This document shows positions 33,257 through 41,065 of a stretch of 64,000 nucleotides of DNA, piece by piece. Source of the DNA: Lentzea terrae (GTDB taxonomy: Bacteria > Actinomycetota > Actinomycetes > Mycobacteriales > Pseudonocardiaceae); assembly GCF_003265345.1 (NCBI RefSeq), contig NZ_QFWW01000022.1:14136-78135 (forward strand). Reading direction: 5' to 3'. The notes below the pieces were generated by a model. That model did not search any database. It saw only the letters and a list, made by a program, of their open reading frames with translations, and was not told where the DNA came from. Made by a program: the position numbers and the translations under genes. Each line of letters begins with the position of its first letter. Positions within the stretch are counted from its first letter, which is position 1.

Positions 33257-34057
33257 ATGCGTTTTGCGATCTACGTCCCTTGTCATGGCGACACGTACGG
33301 CGATCCCGAGGTGTTGTGTTCGCTGGCGGTTGAGGCGGAGGCGGCCGGGTGGGACGGCTTTTTCATGTGGGATCACGTGGTGGCGCAGCCGTTGGTGGCT
33401 GATCCGTGGGTGACGTTGGGTGCGGTGGCGGCGCGGACGTCGTCGATCACGTTGGGGCCGATGATCACGCCTGTCCCCCGGCGCCGGCCGTGGAAGCTGG
33501 CGCTCGAGGCGTCGACGTTGCAGCGGTTGTCGGGTGGGCGGTTGGTGCTCGGGGTGGGCATGGGGGTGCCGCGGGACTTCACGTCGTTCGGTGAGGCCGC
33601 GGATGCGCGGTCGCGGGCGGCGCGGATGACCGAGGGTGTGGAGGTGGTGCGGAAGTTGTTGTCGGGTGAGGCGGTTGAGCATCACGGGTCGGTGTTCGAC
33701 GTGTCGGGTGTGCGGTTCGCGCCGGTGGAGGTGCCGGTGTGGACGTCGGGGATCTGGCCGCGGAAGGTGCCGTTCTTGGCGGCGGCGCACGCGTCGGGGT
33801 TGTTCCCGATCATTCAGGACGGGTCTGGTGGGTTCGCGGTGGCGTCTGCTGAGCAGGCGGCGCGGATGAAGGCCGAGTTCGTGGCGGCTGGTGGGCCTGC
33901 TGATGGTGATCTGGCGATTTGGGGTGGCGGTGCGCGGCCGTCGGCTTCGGCGGTGTCGGAGTATGCGGATGCCGGGGCGACGTGGTTGTTGCTGGACGGG
34001 TGGAAGGCGTCGCTTTCGGAGCTGCGGTCGTACATTTCCGCTGGTCCGCCGCGTTAG
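33257..34057 (+). CDS. LLM-class F420-dependent oxidoreductase, copy 1
   Basis: 266 residues, luciferase-like monooxygenase TIM-barrel: MRFAIYVPCHGD, EAAGWDGFFMWDHVV, WVTLGAVAARTSSITLGPMITPVPRRRPWKLALEASTLQRLSGGRLVLGVGMG. In actinomycetes this subclass normally uses F420. The length is a little short for the family (usually 280-340), with a trimmed C-terminus. The neighbour at 34094 is a tandem paralogue. Confidence 0.88.
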   Translation: MRFAIYVPCHGDTYGDPEVLCSLAVEAEAAGWDGFFMWDHVVAQPLVADPWVTLGAVAARTSSITLGPMITPVPRRRPWKLALEASTLQRLSGGRLVLGVGMGVPRDFTSFGEAADARSRAARMTEGVEVVRKLLSGEAVEHHGSVFDVSGVRFAPVEVPVWTSGIWPRKVPFLAAAHASGLFPIIQDGSGGFAVASAEQAARMKAEFVAAGGPADGDLAIWGGGARPSASAVSEYADAGATWLLLDGWKASLSELRSYISAGPPR

Positions 34058-34093
34058 AACGATCTTGTCGGGGGCGCTTGCCACACTCGGGGC

Positions 34094-34888
34094 ATGCGCT
34101 ATGGGATCTATGTTCCGAACTTCGGTTCGTCGCTCGGGGACCCGTCGGTGTTGGTGTCGCTCGCCGTCGCTGCGGAGGAGGCGGGGTGGGACGGCTTCTT
34201 CCTGTGGGATCACGTGGTTCGGCCGGGTGAGCCGGTGCTGGCTGATGTCTGGGTGACGTTGGGTGCGGTGGCGGCGCGGACGTCGTCGATTCGGCTGGGG
34301 CCGATGGTGACGTCGTTGGGGCGTCGGCGGCCGTGGAAGGTGGCGGCGGAGGCGTCGACGTTGCAGCGGTTGTCGGGTGGGCGGCTGGTGCTGGGGGTCG
34401 GTGCCGGGGTGCCGGACGACTTCGTGCCGTTCGGTGAGCGGGTTTCTCGTGCGGAGGCGCTGTCGGAGGGCGTGTCGTTGTTGCGTGCTTTGTTATCGGG
34501 CGAGCCGGTTGAGCATCAGGGCGCGTTGTTCCAGGCGTCGGGTGTGCGGTTCGCGCGGGTGGACGTGCCGTTGTGGATCGGCGGTAACTGGCCGCGGTCG
34601 ATTCCGTTCCGTGCGGCGGAGCACGGGGCTGGTGTGGTGCCGGCGACGTTCGTGGACTACGAGCTGGTGGTGCTCTCCCCCGATGAGGCGGCTGCGATGA
34701 AGGCGGCGTTCGTGGCGTCGGGTGGTCCGGCGGATGGTGATGTGGCGATCTGGGGTGGGGGCGCGTTGCCTGAGGAGGTGAAGGAGTACGAGGACGCGGG
34801 TGTGACGTGGATGTTCACCGACGGCGGTGCTGCGGGACTCGACGAGTTGCGGGCGTTCGTGGCGGCTGGTCCGCCGTCACGCGCTTAG
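34094..34888 (+). CDS. LLM-class F420-dependent oxidoreductase, copy 2
   Basis: 264 residues, a tandem duplicate of the previous gene (shared WVTLGAVAARTSSI, RRRPWKVA, EASTLQRLSGGRLVLGVG and the GPADGD-AIWGGGA tail). Differences are concentrated in the substrate loops (for example SLGRRRP against PVPRRRP, and WIGGNWPRSIPFRAAEH against WTSGIWPRKVPFLAAAH), implying different substrates. Its 3' end overlaps the convergent TetR gene by 12 bp. Confidence 0.88.
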   Translation: MRYGIYVPNFGSSLGDPSVLVSLAVAAEEAGWDGFFLWDHVVRPGEPVLADVWVTLGAVAARTSSIRLGPMVTSLGRRRPWKVAAEASTLQRLSGGRLVLGVGAGVPDDFVPFGERVSRAEALSEGVSLLRALLSGEPVEHQGALFQASGVRFARVDVPLWIGGNWPRSIPFRAAEHGAGVVPATFVDYELVVLSPDEAAAMKAAFVASGGPADGDVAIWGGGALPEEVKEYEDAGVTWMFTDGGAAGLDELRAFVAAGPPSRA

Positions 34889-35437
34889 GCCTCTGAGCAG
34901 GGTTTCGAGGTAGCGGCGGGCGGTGGGGAGCCGGTCGGCCGGGGTGTTGCTGTGGACGTAGGTGGCGTAGGCGACGCCGCACATGAGTGGGACGAGGTCG
35001 CTGTCGGCGAGGTCGGCTCGTACTGCTCCGTTGGCGCGGGCGCGGGCGAGCAGTTCGGTGCCGGTGGTGACGATCTGCTTCTTGAGCTCGGTGGTGCGCG
35101 GCAGGGTGTCGTGGGCGGTGGCGACGACCTTGGCGAGTGCGGGGTCGCTGACCTCTGCTTCGACGATGCGTTTGAGGTACTCGGAGAGGGCGTGCCAGGC
35201 GTTGTCGTCCTGGAGTGCTTCGTCGCCGTGGTTGACGAGTGCTTCGAGGCAGGGTGTGGCGACGGTTTCGAGCAGTGCTTCGGTGGTCGGGAAGTGCCGG
35301 TAGACCGTGCCGACGCCGAGTCCTGCGCGGCGGGCGACGTCGTTGAGCTGCAGCGGTGTGCCTTCGTCGACGAGTTCTCTGGCGACGGTGAGGATCCGGT
35401 CCCAGTTGCGGGCGGCGTCCTTGCGCAGCGGCGTCAT
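34877..35437 (-). CDS. TetR-family regulator
   Basis: 186 residues. The HTH is ARELVDEGTPLQLNDVARRAGL followed by GVGTVYRHFPTTEALLETV, with a C-terminal SBP/TetR-type ligand domain. It lies 9 bp downstream of the SDR gene in the same direction, so it is probably co-expressed with that gene, which it may repress through the ATCCGGAT sites upstream of the SDR. Confidence 0.9.
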   Translation of the reverse strand: MTPLRKDAARNWDRILTVARELVDEGTPLQLNDVARRAGLGVGTVYRHFPTTEALLETVATPCLEALVNHGDEALQDDNAWHALSEYLKRIVEAEVSDPALAKVVATAHDTLPRTTELKKQIVTTGTELLARARANGAVRADLADSDLVPLMCGVAYATYVHSNTPADRLPTARRYLETLLRGLSA

Positions 35438-35446
35438 GCCTCCAGC

Positions 35447-36316
35447 CTAATTGGATATCCCATCCGGAACCGGTGCGTGCCGCTCGGTGAGCCTGCGCAC
35501 GGCCGCGATGACGCGCGGGTCTGTTGCTGCCTTGATGGGCGTGACCGGCTGCCCGTGTGCCCCGATCAGCAGGCCCGTGCGCAGGCTCTCGTCGGTGGCG
35601 GCGATGATCGACGAGCGTGCCGCCTCCGAGGCCGGTCCGGAGGTCGAGCGTTCGAACTTGCGGCGCACCAACGGCCACAGCAGCCGCAGGCCGGGCGACA
35701 CGATCTTGGGATTGCGCATGGTGCCGTCGGTCATGTCGGTGGCCGCTCCCCCGGGATCCGCTGCGAACACCGCCACGCCGCTCCCCGCCAGCCTTGTGGC
35801 GAGGTCGAGCGTGTAGGCGAGGTTCGCGAGCTTGGCGCGCCCGTACCAGTGGAAGCCGTAGTAGCCGCCGGGCGGCTCGACCTCGTCGAACACCTTCTTG
35901 GCCAGCGCCACCGCGCCGGTCGTCACATTGACCACCCGGCTGGGCGCACCGCTCTGCAACGCCGGCAGCAGCAACTCGGTCAGCAGGTACGGCGACAGGT
36001 GGTTGACCACCAACGACCCCTCAACCCCGTCCAGCTCGGTCCGGTCCTCGAACATCGCGCCGACGTTGTTGACCAGCACTGCCAACTCGCCTTCGATCCG
36101 CTCGCTCAACGTCCGCACTTCGTCGAGCGAGGCGAGGTCGGCCTGCAGGAACCGGGCGGGCTCCCCTCCCCCGGCGTTGATCCTCTCGACGGCCCACGCG
36201 CCACGTTCGGCGTTCCGTCCGACGACGGTGACCGCGTACCCGGCTTTGGCGAGTCCCAGGGCTGTCTCCAGCCCGATGCCTCCGGTCCCCGCGGTGACCA
36301 CTGCCCTGCGTGCCAT
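35447..36316 (-). CDS. Short-chain dehydrogenase/reductase
   Basis: 289 residues from ATG 36316. The cofactor motif TAGTGGIG is at residues 8-15, NNVGAM near 85, the catalytic Tyr and Lys in WYGRAKL near 166-170, and a Thr-Thr pair (NVTTGAV) at the usual Ser position. The layout resembles retinol dehydrogenase/WW-domain oxidoreductase-like SDRs, which use NADP. The substrate is unknown. A TetR gene follows in the operon, and a CadD-like transporter is divergent. Confidence 0.88.
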   Translation of the reverse strand: MARRAVVTAGTGGIGLETALGLAKAGYAVTVVGRNAERGAWAVERINAGGGEPARFLQADLASLDEVRTLSERIEGELAVLVNNVGAMFEDRTELDGVEGSLVVNHLSPYLLTELLLPALQSGAPSRVVNVTTGAVALAKKVFDEVEPPGGYYGFHWYGRAKLANLAYTLDLATRLAGSGVAVFAADPGGAATDMTDGTMRNPKIVSPGLRLLWPLVRRKFERSTSGPASEAARSSIIAATDESLRTGLLIGAHGQPVTPIKAATDPRVIAAVRRLTERHAPVPDGISN

Positions 36317-36326
36317 CACAACCCCA

Positions 36327-36373
36327 ATCCGGATAGCCAATCCACTTACTTCGACGCTAGCACATATCCGGAT
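36327..36373. promoter_or_regulatory. Paired ATCCGGAT palindromes in the SDR/CadD-like divergent promoter
   Basis: Perfect 8-bp palindromes ATCCGGAT lie at 36327-36334 and 36366-36373, 39 bp apart and each followed closely by a further ATCC. The spacing is close to four helical turns, fitting two dimers on one face. The likely ligand is the TetR protein encoded downstream of the SDR. Confidence 0.45.
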
Positions 36374-36393
36374 GCTGTATCCGCTTCTTCGTC

Positions 36394-36960
36394 GTGCAGA
36401 ATGCGGCCGTGGATCTTGGGGTGCTCGGCCAGGCGGCGGGCATGTTCGCGGTGACGAACGTCGACGACCTGGTGCTCCTCGCGCTGTTCTTCGCACGGGC
36501 CCGGTCGGTCTGGCAGGTCGTCGCAGGCCAGTACCTGGGCTTCGCGGGCATCCTCGCCATCGCGGTCGTCGGCGCGCTGGGCGCCTCACTGCTGCCCGAG
36601 CAGTTTCGCCCGTGGCTGGGCCTGATCCCCCTGGCTCTGGGCCTCAAAGCCGCCTGGTCGCTCTGGCGCGGCAACGACGACGATGACGAGCCGGACGCGG
36701 CCCCTGGCGTCCTCGCTGTGGCGGGCGTGACGCTGGCGAACGGCGGCGACAACATCGGTGTCTACGTCCCGGTCTTCACCGTCGCCGACTCCTTGTGGAT
36801 CTACGTGGCGGTGTTCCTGGTCCTGGTCGGCGTGTGGTGCCTGGCGGGCTGGTTCCTGGCGTCACGTCAGATGGTCGCCCGTGCCCTGGCCAGGTGGGGC
36901 CACATCGCCCTGCCGGTCGTGTTGATCGCGATTGGTCTTTTGGTGTTGTTCTCCGGCTGA
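36394..36960 (+). CDS. CadD-like cadmium/metal transporter family membrane protein
   Basis: 188 residues, GTG start at 36394 (a GTG at 36409 is also possible). Features of the CadD/LysE superfamily: FAVTNVDDLVLLALFFARAR in helix 1 with the conserved Asn-Asp-Asp, QYLGFAGILAIAV, an acidic cytoplasmic loop NDDDDEPDAAPG, and LANGGDNIGVYVPVF in helix 4. There are five or six membrane helices. It is predicted to export cadmium or small cations; the substrate is not certain. Confidence 0.82.
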   Translation: MQNAAVDLGVLGQAAGMFAVTNVDDLVLLALFFARARSVWQVVAGQYLGFAGILAIAVVGALGASLLPEQFRPWLGLIPLALGLKAAWSLWRGNDDDDEPDAAPGVLAVAGVTLANGGDNIGVYVPVFTVADSLWIYVAVFLVLVGVWCLAGWFLASRQMVARALARWGHIALPVVLIAIGLLVLFSG

Positions 36961-36989
36961 ACAGCCCATCGGTCAGGTAGACACTTCGG

Positions 36990-39908
36990 GTGCGAAAGAC
37001 CTACAGCTACAACGAGGCCGTGAAGATCCTCGGCGGCAGAGACCACCCGGTCGTCGCCGCCATGGACAAGCTGCTGGGCGGCGCGCTGCTCGCGGGCTCG
37101 TTGGGACTGTGGCAGGTGCTGGACCTGTTCGACGCGAAGCCGGACTTCATCAGGCTCAGCAACGAGCTGATCTCCAAGGTCTCCGCCAGGCGCCGCAACG
37201 TCAGCCGCTACACCCGCACGCAACAGCTGCACGCCGCGCACGCCGTGCTGGTGATGACCGCGTTCTTCGAGGCGTTCGAGGAGCAGCAGGGCCGGGTGAG
37301 CGTGCCGCCGCAGGATCGCGATCTGGTCGCGCGGTTCAATCCATGGGACCTCGACCTGCCGTTGCCCTCGGTTGGCCGCCTGTACGAGGAGAACCTCGCC
37401 GGCATCGAGAGGCTGTATTACACCCTCGGCGTCGCACTGTTCGACGTGCTGAACAGCCTGGCGTCCTGGGACGACCTCGACGAGACCCAGCGCGACCGCG
37501 TGAAATACGCGCTCGGGCGCACTGTGCCGGCGCGGGCCGTCGAGCGGTACGAGGAGCTGCTCGGTCAGCTCGCGGCCGAGTACCCGGAGATCCGGTTCTG
37601 GTGTTCGGTGCATGACGCGCGTGCGACGCGGTCTGCGTTGGCGCGGCTGGAGGAGACGCTGCGGGAGACCACGACCGACCTGACCCCTGACGTGCGGCTC
37701 ACCGAGTTGGCTGGCGCGTACCGGGGTGCGTTGCGACGGCCGTTGGTGAAGTCGACCGAGGTGCCGGACGGGGTCCGGATCCCGACCCTGGCCGAGGCTT
37801 ACGTCGACCCGCGGTTCCAGGTGGTGATCGGCACGGAGCGCGCAGCGGCTCCGTCGCTGCAGTCGTGGTGGGACGAGGTGGACGTCCGTGACGATCTGCA
37901 CGCCTACCTGGTGGGGTACCTGACGTCGCCGGAGGCGTTGTCGGCTCCACTGTTGGTGCTGGGTGATCCGGGGTCGGGCAAGTCGGTGCTGACCGAGATG
38001 CTGGCGGCACGCCTGCCCGCGTCGGACTTCGCTGTCGTGCGGGTCGAGCTGCGTAGCACTCCTGCGGACGCCGATCTGAAGCGGCAGATCGAGCACGGCC
38101 TTCACGAATTGCTGCACGAGCCGGTGAGCTGGGCGGAGTTCTCGCGGAACACCAGCGGGGCGTTGCCTGTGGTGATGCTGGACGGGTTCGACGAGCTGTT
38201 GCAGGCCACCGGTGTGAGTCAGACGCGCTACCTCACGGTGATCGCCGAGTTCCAGCAGAAGCTCCAGGACATGGGTAGGCCGGCTGTGTTCGTCGTGACG
38301 AGCCGGCTCAGCGTCTGCGCTGGTCTGGAGTTGCCGGAGGGCACGCACGTGGTGCGGCTGCTGCCGTTCTCCGACGAGCAGATCCAGGCGTGGCTGGACG
38401 TGTGGAACGCGGTCAACGCTCCCCTGCCCGTCGAGACCGTGCTGCAGTACCGGGATCTTGCCTCGCAGCCGTTGTTGTTGCTGATGCTGGCGTTGTACGA
38501 CGCGGTGGACAGCTCGTTCCAGCGTGATCACCTCAGCATGAGCAAGGGGCAGTTGTACGAGCGGCTGCTCGACCGGTTCGCTCGGCGTGAGGTGGCCAAA
38601 AGCGACGGTGCGGACGTCGAGTTCGAGCTCGAGCGGTTGTCAGTGGTCGGGCTCGCGATGTTCAACCGTGGCGCCCAGTGGGTCGCCGAGCACGAGGTGA
38701 CGTCCGATCTGGCGCAGCTGCTCGGTGTCGAGTCGCCTGATCGGCGGGTGGGGACGCGTACGCCCTTGTCAGCCGGCGAGACGGTGCTGGGGCGGTTCTT
38801 CTTCGTGCAGAAGACGGAGGCGGTACGCGAGGACAGGACGAAGCTCCGCACCTACGAGTTTCTGCACGCCACCTTCGGCGAGTACCTGGTGGCGCGGTTC
38901 GTGTGGGACCGCCTTGACGACTTGCGGCGTGAGGACGCTGCCCGGTCGCGCCGCAAGTCCACTGTGGACGACACGGAGCTGTACTCGGTGCTGTCGTTCA
39001 CGGCGCTGACCACGAGCAAGCCGGTGCTGGAGTTCCTGCAGGAGTTCGCGAGGGCCGCAGATCGCGAGGAGTTGTTCGACCTCGTGGTGAGGTTGTTCGG
39101 GGCTCGCAACGAGCGGCGGCTGTCGCGTGGGGTTTACGAGCCCAACGTGATGACCGACTCGGCGAGGGACGCGACGTATTCGCTGAACCTCGTCGCGTTG
39201 GCGCTGGTGTTGCGCGACAAGGTCTACGCGCCCGACCTGAAGGTGAGTGTCGAGGACTGGCAGCGGGAGGCCTTGTTCTGGAAGTCCCGCCTGTCCTCGG
39301 GTGAGTGGGCGAGTGTCGTGCGCGGCTTCTGGGTCGAACGGGATCGCGATCGCCATTTCGCCGTCAGCCTGCGGGTCGGGACCGGGGATGCCGAACCGAG
39401 CTGGGTGCTGATGGCCGAGCCGTACGTGACGCTGGACGACGTCGCCGTGACGTTGCGGGACGCGGTGACGCCGCTCGCTGCCGTGCACGGCATCGAGTTG
39501 GCGGCCGCGCTGATCGAACTGGCGGCGACGCCGGTGGACAATTGCCTGCCCGCGCTGGTTCGGCTCGACGGCATTCCCACGCCACACCCGCTGTTCGTGC
39601 AGCAGCTCTGCGAGCGGATCGGGCGAGAAGGCGACGACGTGGCGATCATGGAGAAGTTCGGCCCGCACCTCGGCGGTCCGCGTGCTGATGTCTTGGACGC
39701 GCAGTTGCGGTTGCACGAGCAGGGTTTCCGGTTTCCGGACGGCCGGCCCTACTTCGACCTGACCGCCTACCTGCGCATGCACGACGTGCACAGGGTGGCC
39801 GCGGGCCGGCCGGACCTGCTCAGGCGGGCCAAGGCCGCGGCTGCTGATCTGGGTGTTGAACTGCTGCCACCAGCGCCGCGGCAAGGCCGTCCAGGTCTTG
39901 CTCGCTGA
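36990..39908 (+). CDS. Large NACHT-domain STAND NTPase (possible phage-defence protein)
   Basis: 972 residues from a GTG. Residues 1-300 are an alpha-helical N-terminal region with no known effector motif. The NACHT ATPase has Walker A GDPGSGKS at residues 325-332, Walker B VVMLDGFDE at about 394-402, sensor-like VFVVTSR, and the winged-helix motif FLHATFGEYLVA near residue 625. Residues 650-972 are a helical, probably sensor, C-terminus without obvious LRR or TPR repeats. Bacterial NACHT proteins of this layout (bNACHT/Avs-like) often mediate abortive infection; that role is inferred. It is a single gene 30 bp after the CadD-like gene; its 3' end overlaps a small antisense gene. Confidence 0.85.
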   Translation: MRKTYSYNEAVKILGGRDHPVVAAMDKLLGGALLAGSLGLWQVLDLFDAKPDFIRLSNELISKVSARRRNVSRYTRTQQLHAAHAVLVMTAFFEAFEEQQGRVSVPPQDRDLVARFNPWDLDLPLPSVGRLYEENLAGIERLYYTLGVALFDVLNSLASWDDLDETQRDRVKYALGRTVPARAVERYEELLGQLAAEYPEIRFWCSVHDARATRSALARLEETLRETTTDLTPDVRLTELAGAYRGALRRPLVKSTEVPDGVRIPTLAEAYVDPRFQVVIGTERAAAPSLQSWWDEVDVRDDLHAYLVGYLTSPEALSAPLLVLGDPGSGKSVLTEMLAARLPASDFAVVRVELRSTPADADLKRQIEHGLHELLHEPVSWAEFSRNTSGALPVVMLDGFDELLQATGVSQTRYLTVIAEFQQKLQDMGRPAVFVVTSRLSVCAGLELPEGTHVVRLLPFSDEQIQAWLDVWNAVNAPLPVETVLQYRDLASQPLLLLMLALYDAVDSSFQRDHLSMSKGQLYERLLDRFARREVAKSDGADVEFELERLSVVGLAMFNRGAQWVAEHEVTSDLAQLLGVESPDRRVGTRTPLSAGETVLGRFFFVQKTEAVREDRTKLRTYEFLHATFGEYLVARFVWDRLDDLRREDAARSRRKSTVDDTELYSVLSFTALTTSKPVLEFLQEFARAADREELFDLVVRLFGARNERRLSRGVYEPNVMTDSARDATYSLNLVALALVLRDKVYAPDLKVSVEDWQREALFWKSRLSSGEWASVVRGFWVERDRDRHFAVSLRVGTGDAEPSWVLMAEPYVTLDDVAVTLRDAVTPLAAVHGIELAAALIELAATPVDNCLPALVRLDGIPTPHPLFVQQLCERIGREGDDVAIMEKFGPHLGGPRADVLDAQLRLHEQGFRFPDGRPYFDLTAYLRMHDVHRVAAGRPDLLRRAKAAAADLGVELLPPAPRQGRPGLAR

Positions 39909-40086
39909 GGTCGCGCTCCCCCACCCGCCGCAAGATCTCCGTGCGCGAGCACACCACGACAGCGCCCGTGTAGCCGCCGAGGTTGGCGGCCGCGACGATC
40001 TCGGTTGAGCCGTTGTGGACCACCAGGATCGGGTCCGGGGTGTCGGTGTAGAGCAGGTGCTCGATGTCCCGTCCGGTGATGGCCAT
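39820..40086 (-). CDS. Small conserved-looking protein of unknown function
   Basis: 88 residues from ATG 40086, 2 bp after the WYL regulator stop and in the same direction. The composition is protein-like: ITGRDIEHLLYTDTPDPILVVHNGSTEIVAAANLGGYTGAVVVCSR reads as an alpha/beta fold. I do not recognise it. The last 29 codons are antisense to the 3' end of the NACHT gene. It is likely co-transcribed with the WYL gene. Confidence 0.6.
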   Translation of the reverse strand: MAITGRDIEHLLYTDTPDPILVVHNGSTEIVAAANLGGYTGAVVVCSRTEILRRVGERDLSEQDLDGLAAALVAAVQHPDQQPRPWPA

Positions 40087-40088
40087 GC

Positions 40089-41033
40089 TCAGTCTTGTAC
40101 GGCGCGGGCGTAGCGGGCCGCAAGGGTGCGAACGTGTGCCACCAGTTCTGGCGGCGAGGTGACCTCGAAGTCGTAGCCGAGCATGCCGATCCACACGGCC
40201 AGAGTTTCGACGGAGTCGGCGCCGGTCACGAGGACGCAGGACGCAGCGTCGACGGCTTCGACGGTGCCGATGGCGGCGTTGATGCGAGAAGCGACGGCGT
40301 CGGCTGGGGCGTGGACGAGGACGCGGGCTTGGAAGCGCCAGGCGGCTGAGGTCACCCGGGATGCGACGTAGGTGGTGGCGTCGAACTCGCGTGGGGTGAA
40401 GCGGGGGCCGTGGGGTGGTACGGGCTGGGTGATGCGGTCGACGCGGAAGCTGCGCCAGTCTTGTTTGTCGTCGTCCCAGGCGACCAGGTACCAGCGGCGG
40501 CCCCAGTTGACCAGGCGGTGCGGTTGCACACGGCGGCGCGACGGCGTGCCATCGTGGGCGCTGTAGTCGAAGCGGATGGTCTCGCTGTCGCGGCAGACCA
40601 AGGCCAGTGCGGAGAGCAGTTCCGCGTCGACTGCGGGGGCGGCCGAGTCTCTGGGGACGGACTCGACGTGCTGCAGGGCTGAGACGCGGTGGCGCAGCCT
40701 GGACGGGAGCACCTGTTCGAGCTTGAGCAGGGCGCGCAGGGACACCTCTTCCAGGCCCGTGACGGCGTTGGTGCGCAGGGCGGCGGCGACGGCGACTGCC
40801 TCGTTGTCGTCGAGCAGCAGTGGGGGCAGTTCGGCTCCGGCGCCGAGGCGGTAGCCGCCGAAGCTGCCGGTGGTGGCGTTGACCGGGTAGCCGAGTTCGC
40901 GCAGCCGGTCGATGTCGCGGCGGACGGTGCGCGGGCTGATCTGGAGCTCGTCGGCCAGTTCGCTGCCTTGCCAGTCGCGGCGGGACTGCAGCAGGGCGAG
41001 CAGGCGCAGCAGCCGCGCCGAAGTTTCCAACAT
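40089..41033 (-). CDS. WYL-domain transcriptional regulator, module 2
   Basis: 314 residues from ATG 41033, matching the paralogue at 10404 almost from the first residue (METSARLLRLLALLQSRRDWQGSELADELQISPRTVRRDIDRLRELGYPV, broken here across HTH_11). The WYL core is PHRLVNWGRRWYLVAWDDDKQDWRSFRVDRI, followed by the WCX region. It is divergent from the second EHN hydrolase. The pair with 10404 shows duplication of the whole two-gene module. Confidence 0.88.
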   Translation of the reverse strand: MLETSARLLRLLALLQSRRDWQGSELADELQISPRTVRRDIDRLRELGYPVNATTGSFGGYRLGAGAELPPLLLDDNEAVAVAAALRTNAVTGLEEVSLRALLKLEQVLPSRLRHRVSALQHVESVPRDSAAPAVDAELLSALALVCRDSETIRFDYSAHDGTPSRRRVQPHRLVNWGRRWYLVAWDDDKQDWRSFRVDRITQPVPPHGPRFTPREFDATTYVASRVTSAAWRFQARVLVHAPADAVASRINAAIGTVEAVDAASCVLVTGADSVETLAVWIGMLGYDFEVTSPPELVAHVRTLAARYARAVQD

Positions 41034-41047
41034 GGACGCAGACTTTA

Positions 41048-41062
41048 GGACAGGAGGTGTCC
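41048..41062. promoter_or_regulatory. Candidate operator of WYL module 2
   Basis: GGACAGGAGGTGTCC is a 15-bp inverted repeat (GGACA/TGTCC) in the 32-bp gap between the divergent WYL and hydrolase genes. It covers the ribosome-binding site of the hydrolase. A second palindrome, ATAACC-N4-GGTTAT, follows at about 41073-41088 within the first codons. Confidence 0.5.
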
Positions 41063-41065
41063 ACA

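Noticed and set aside
32702..34213. 503-codon minus-strand frame opposite the DinB and LLM genes
   Set aside because: Arg/His/Pro-rich shadow of the coding strand, no domain.
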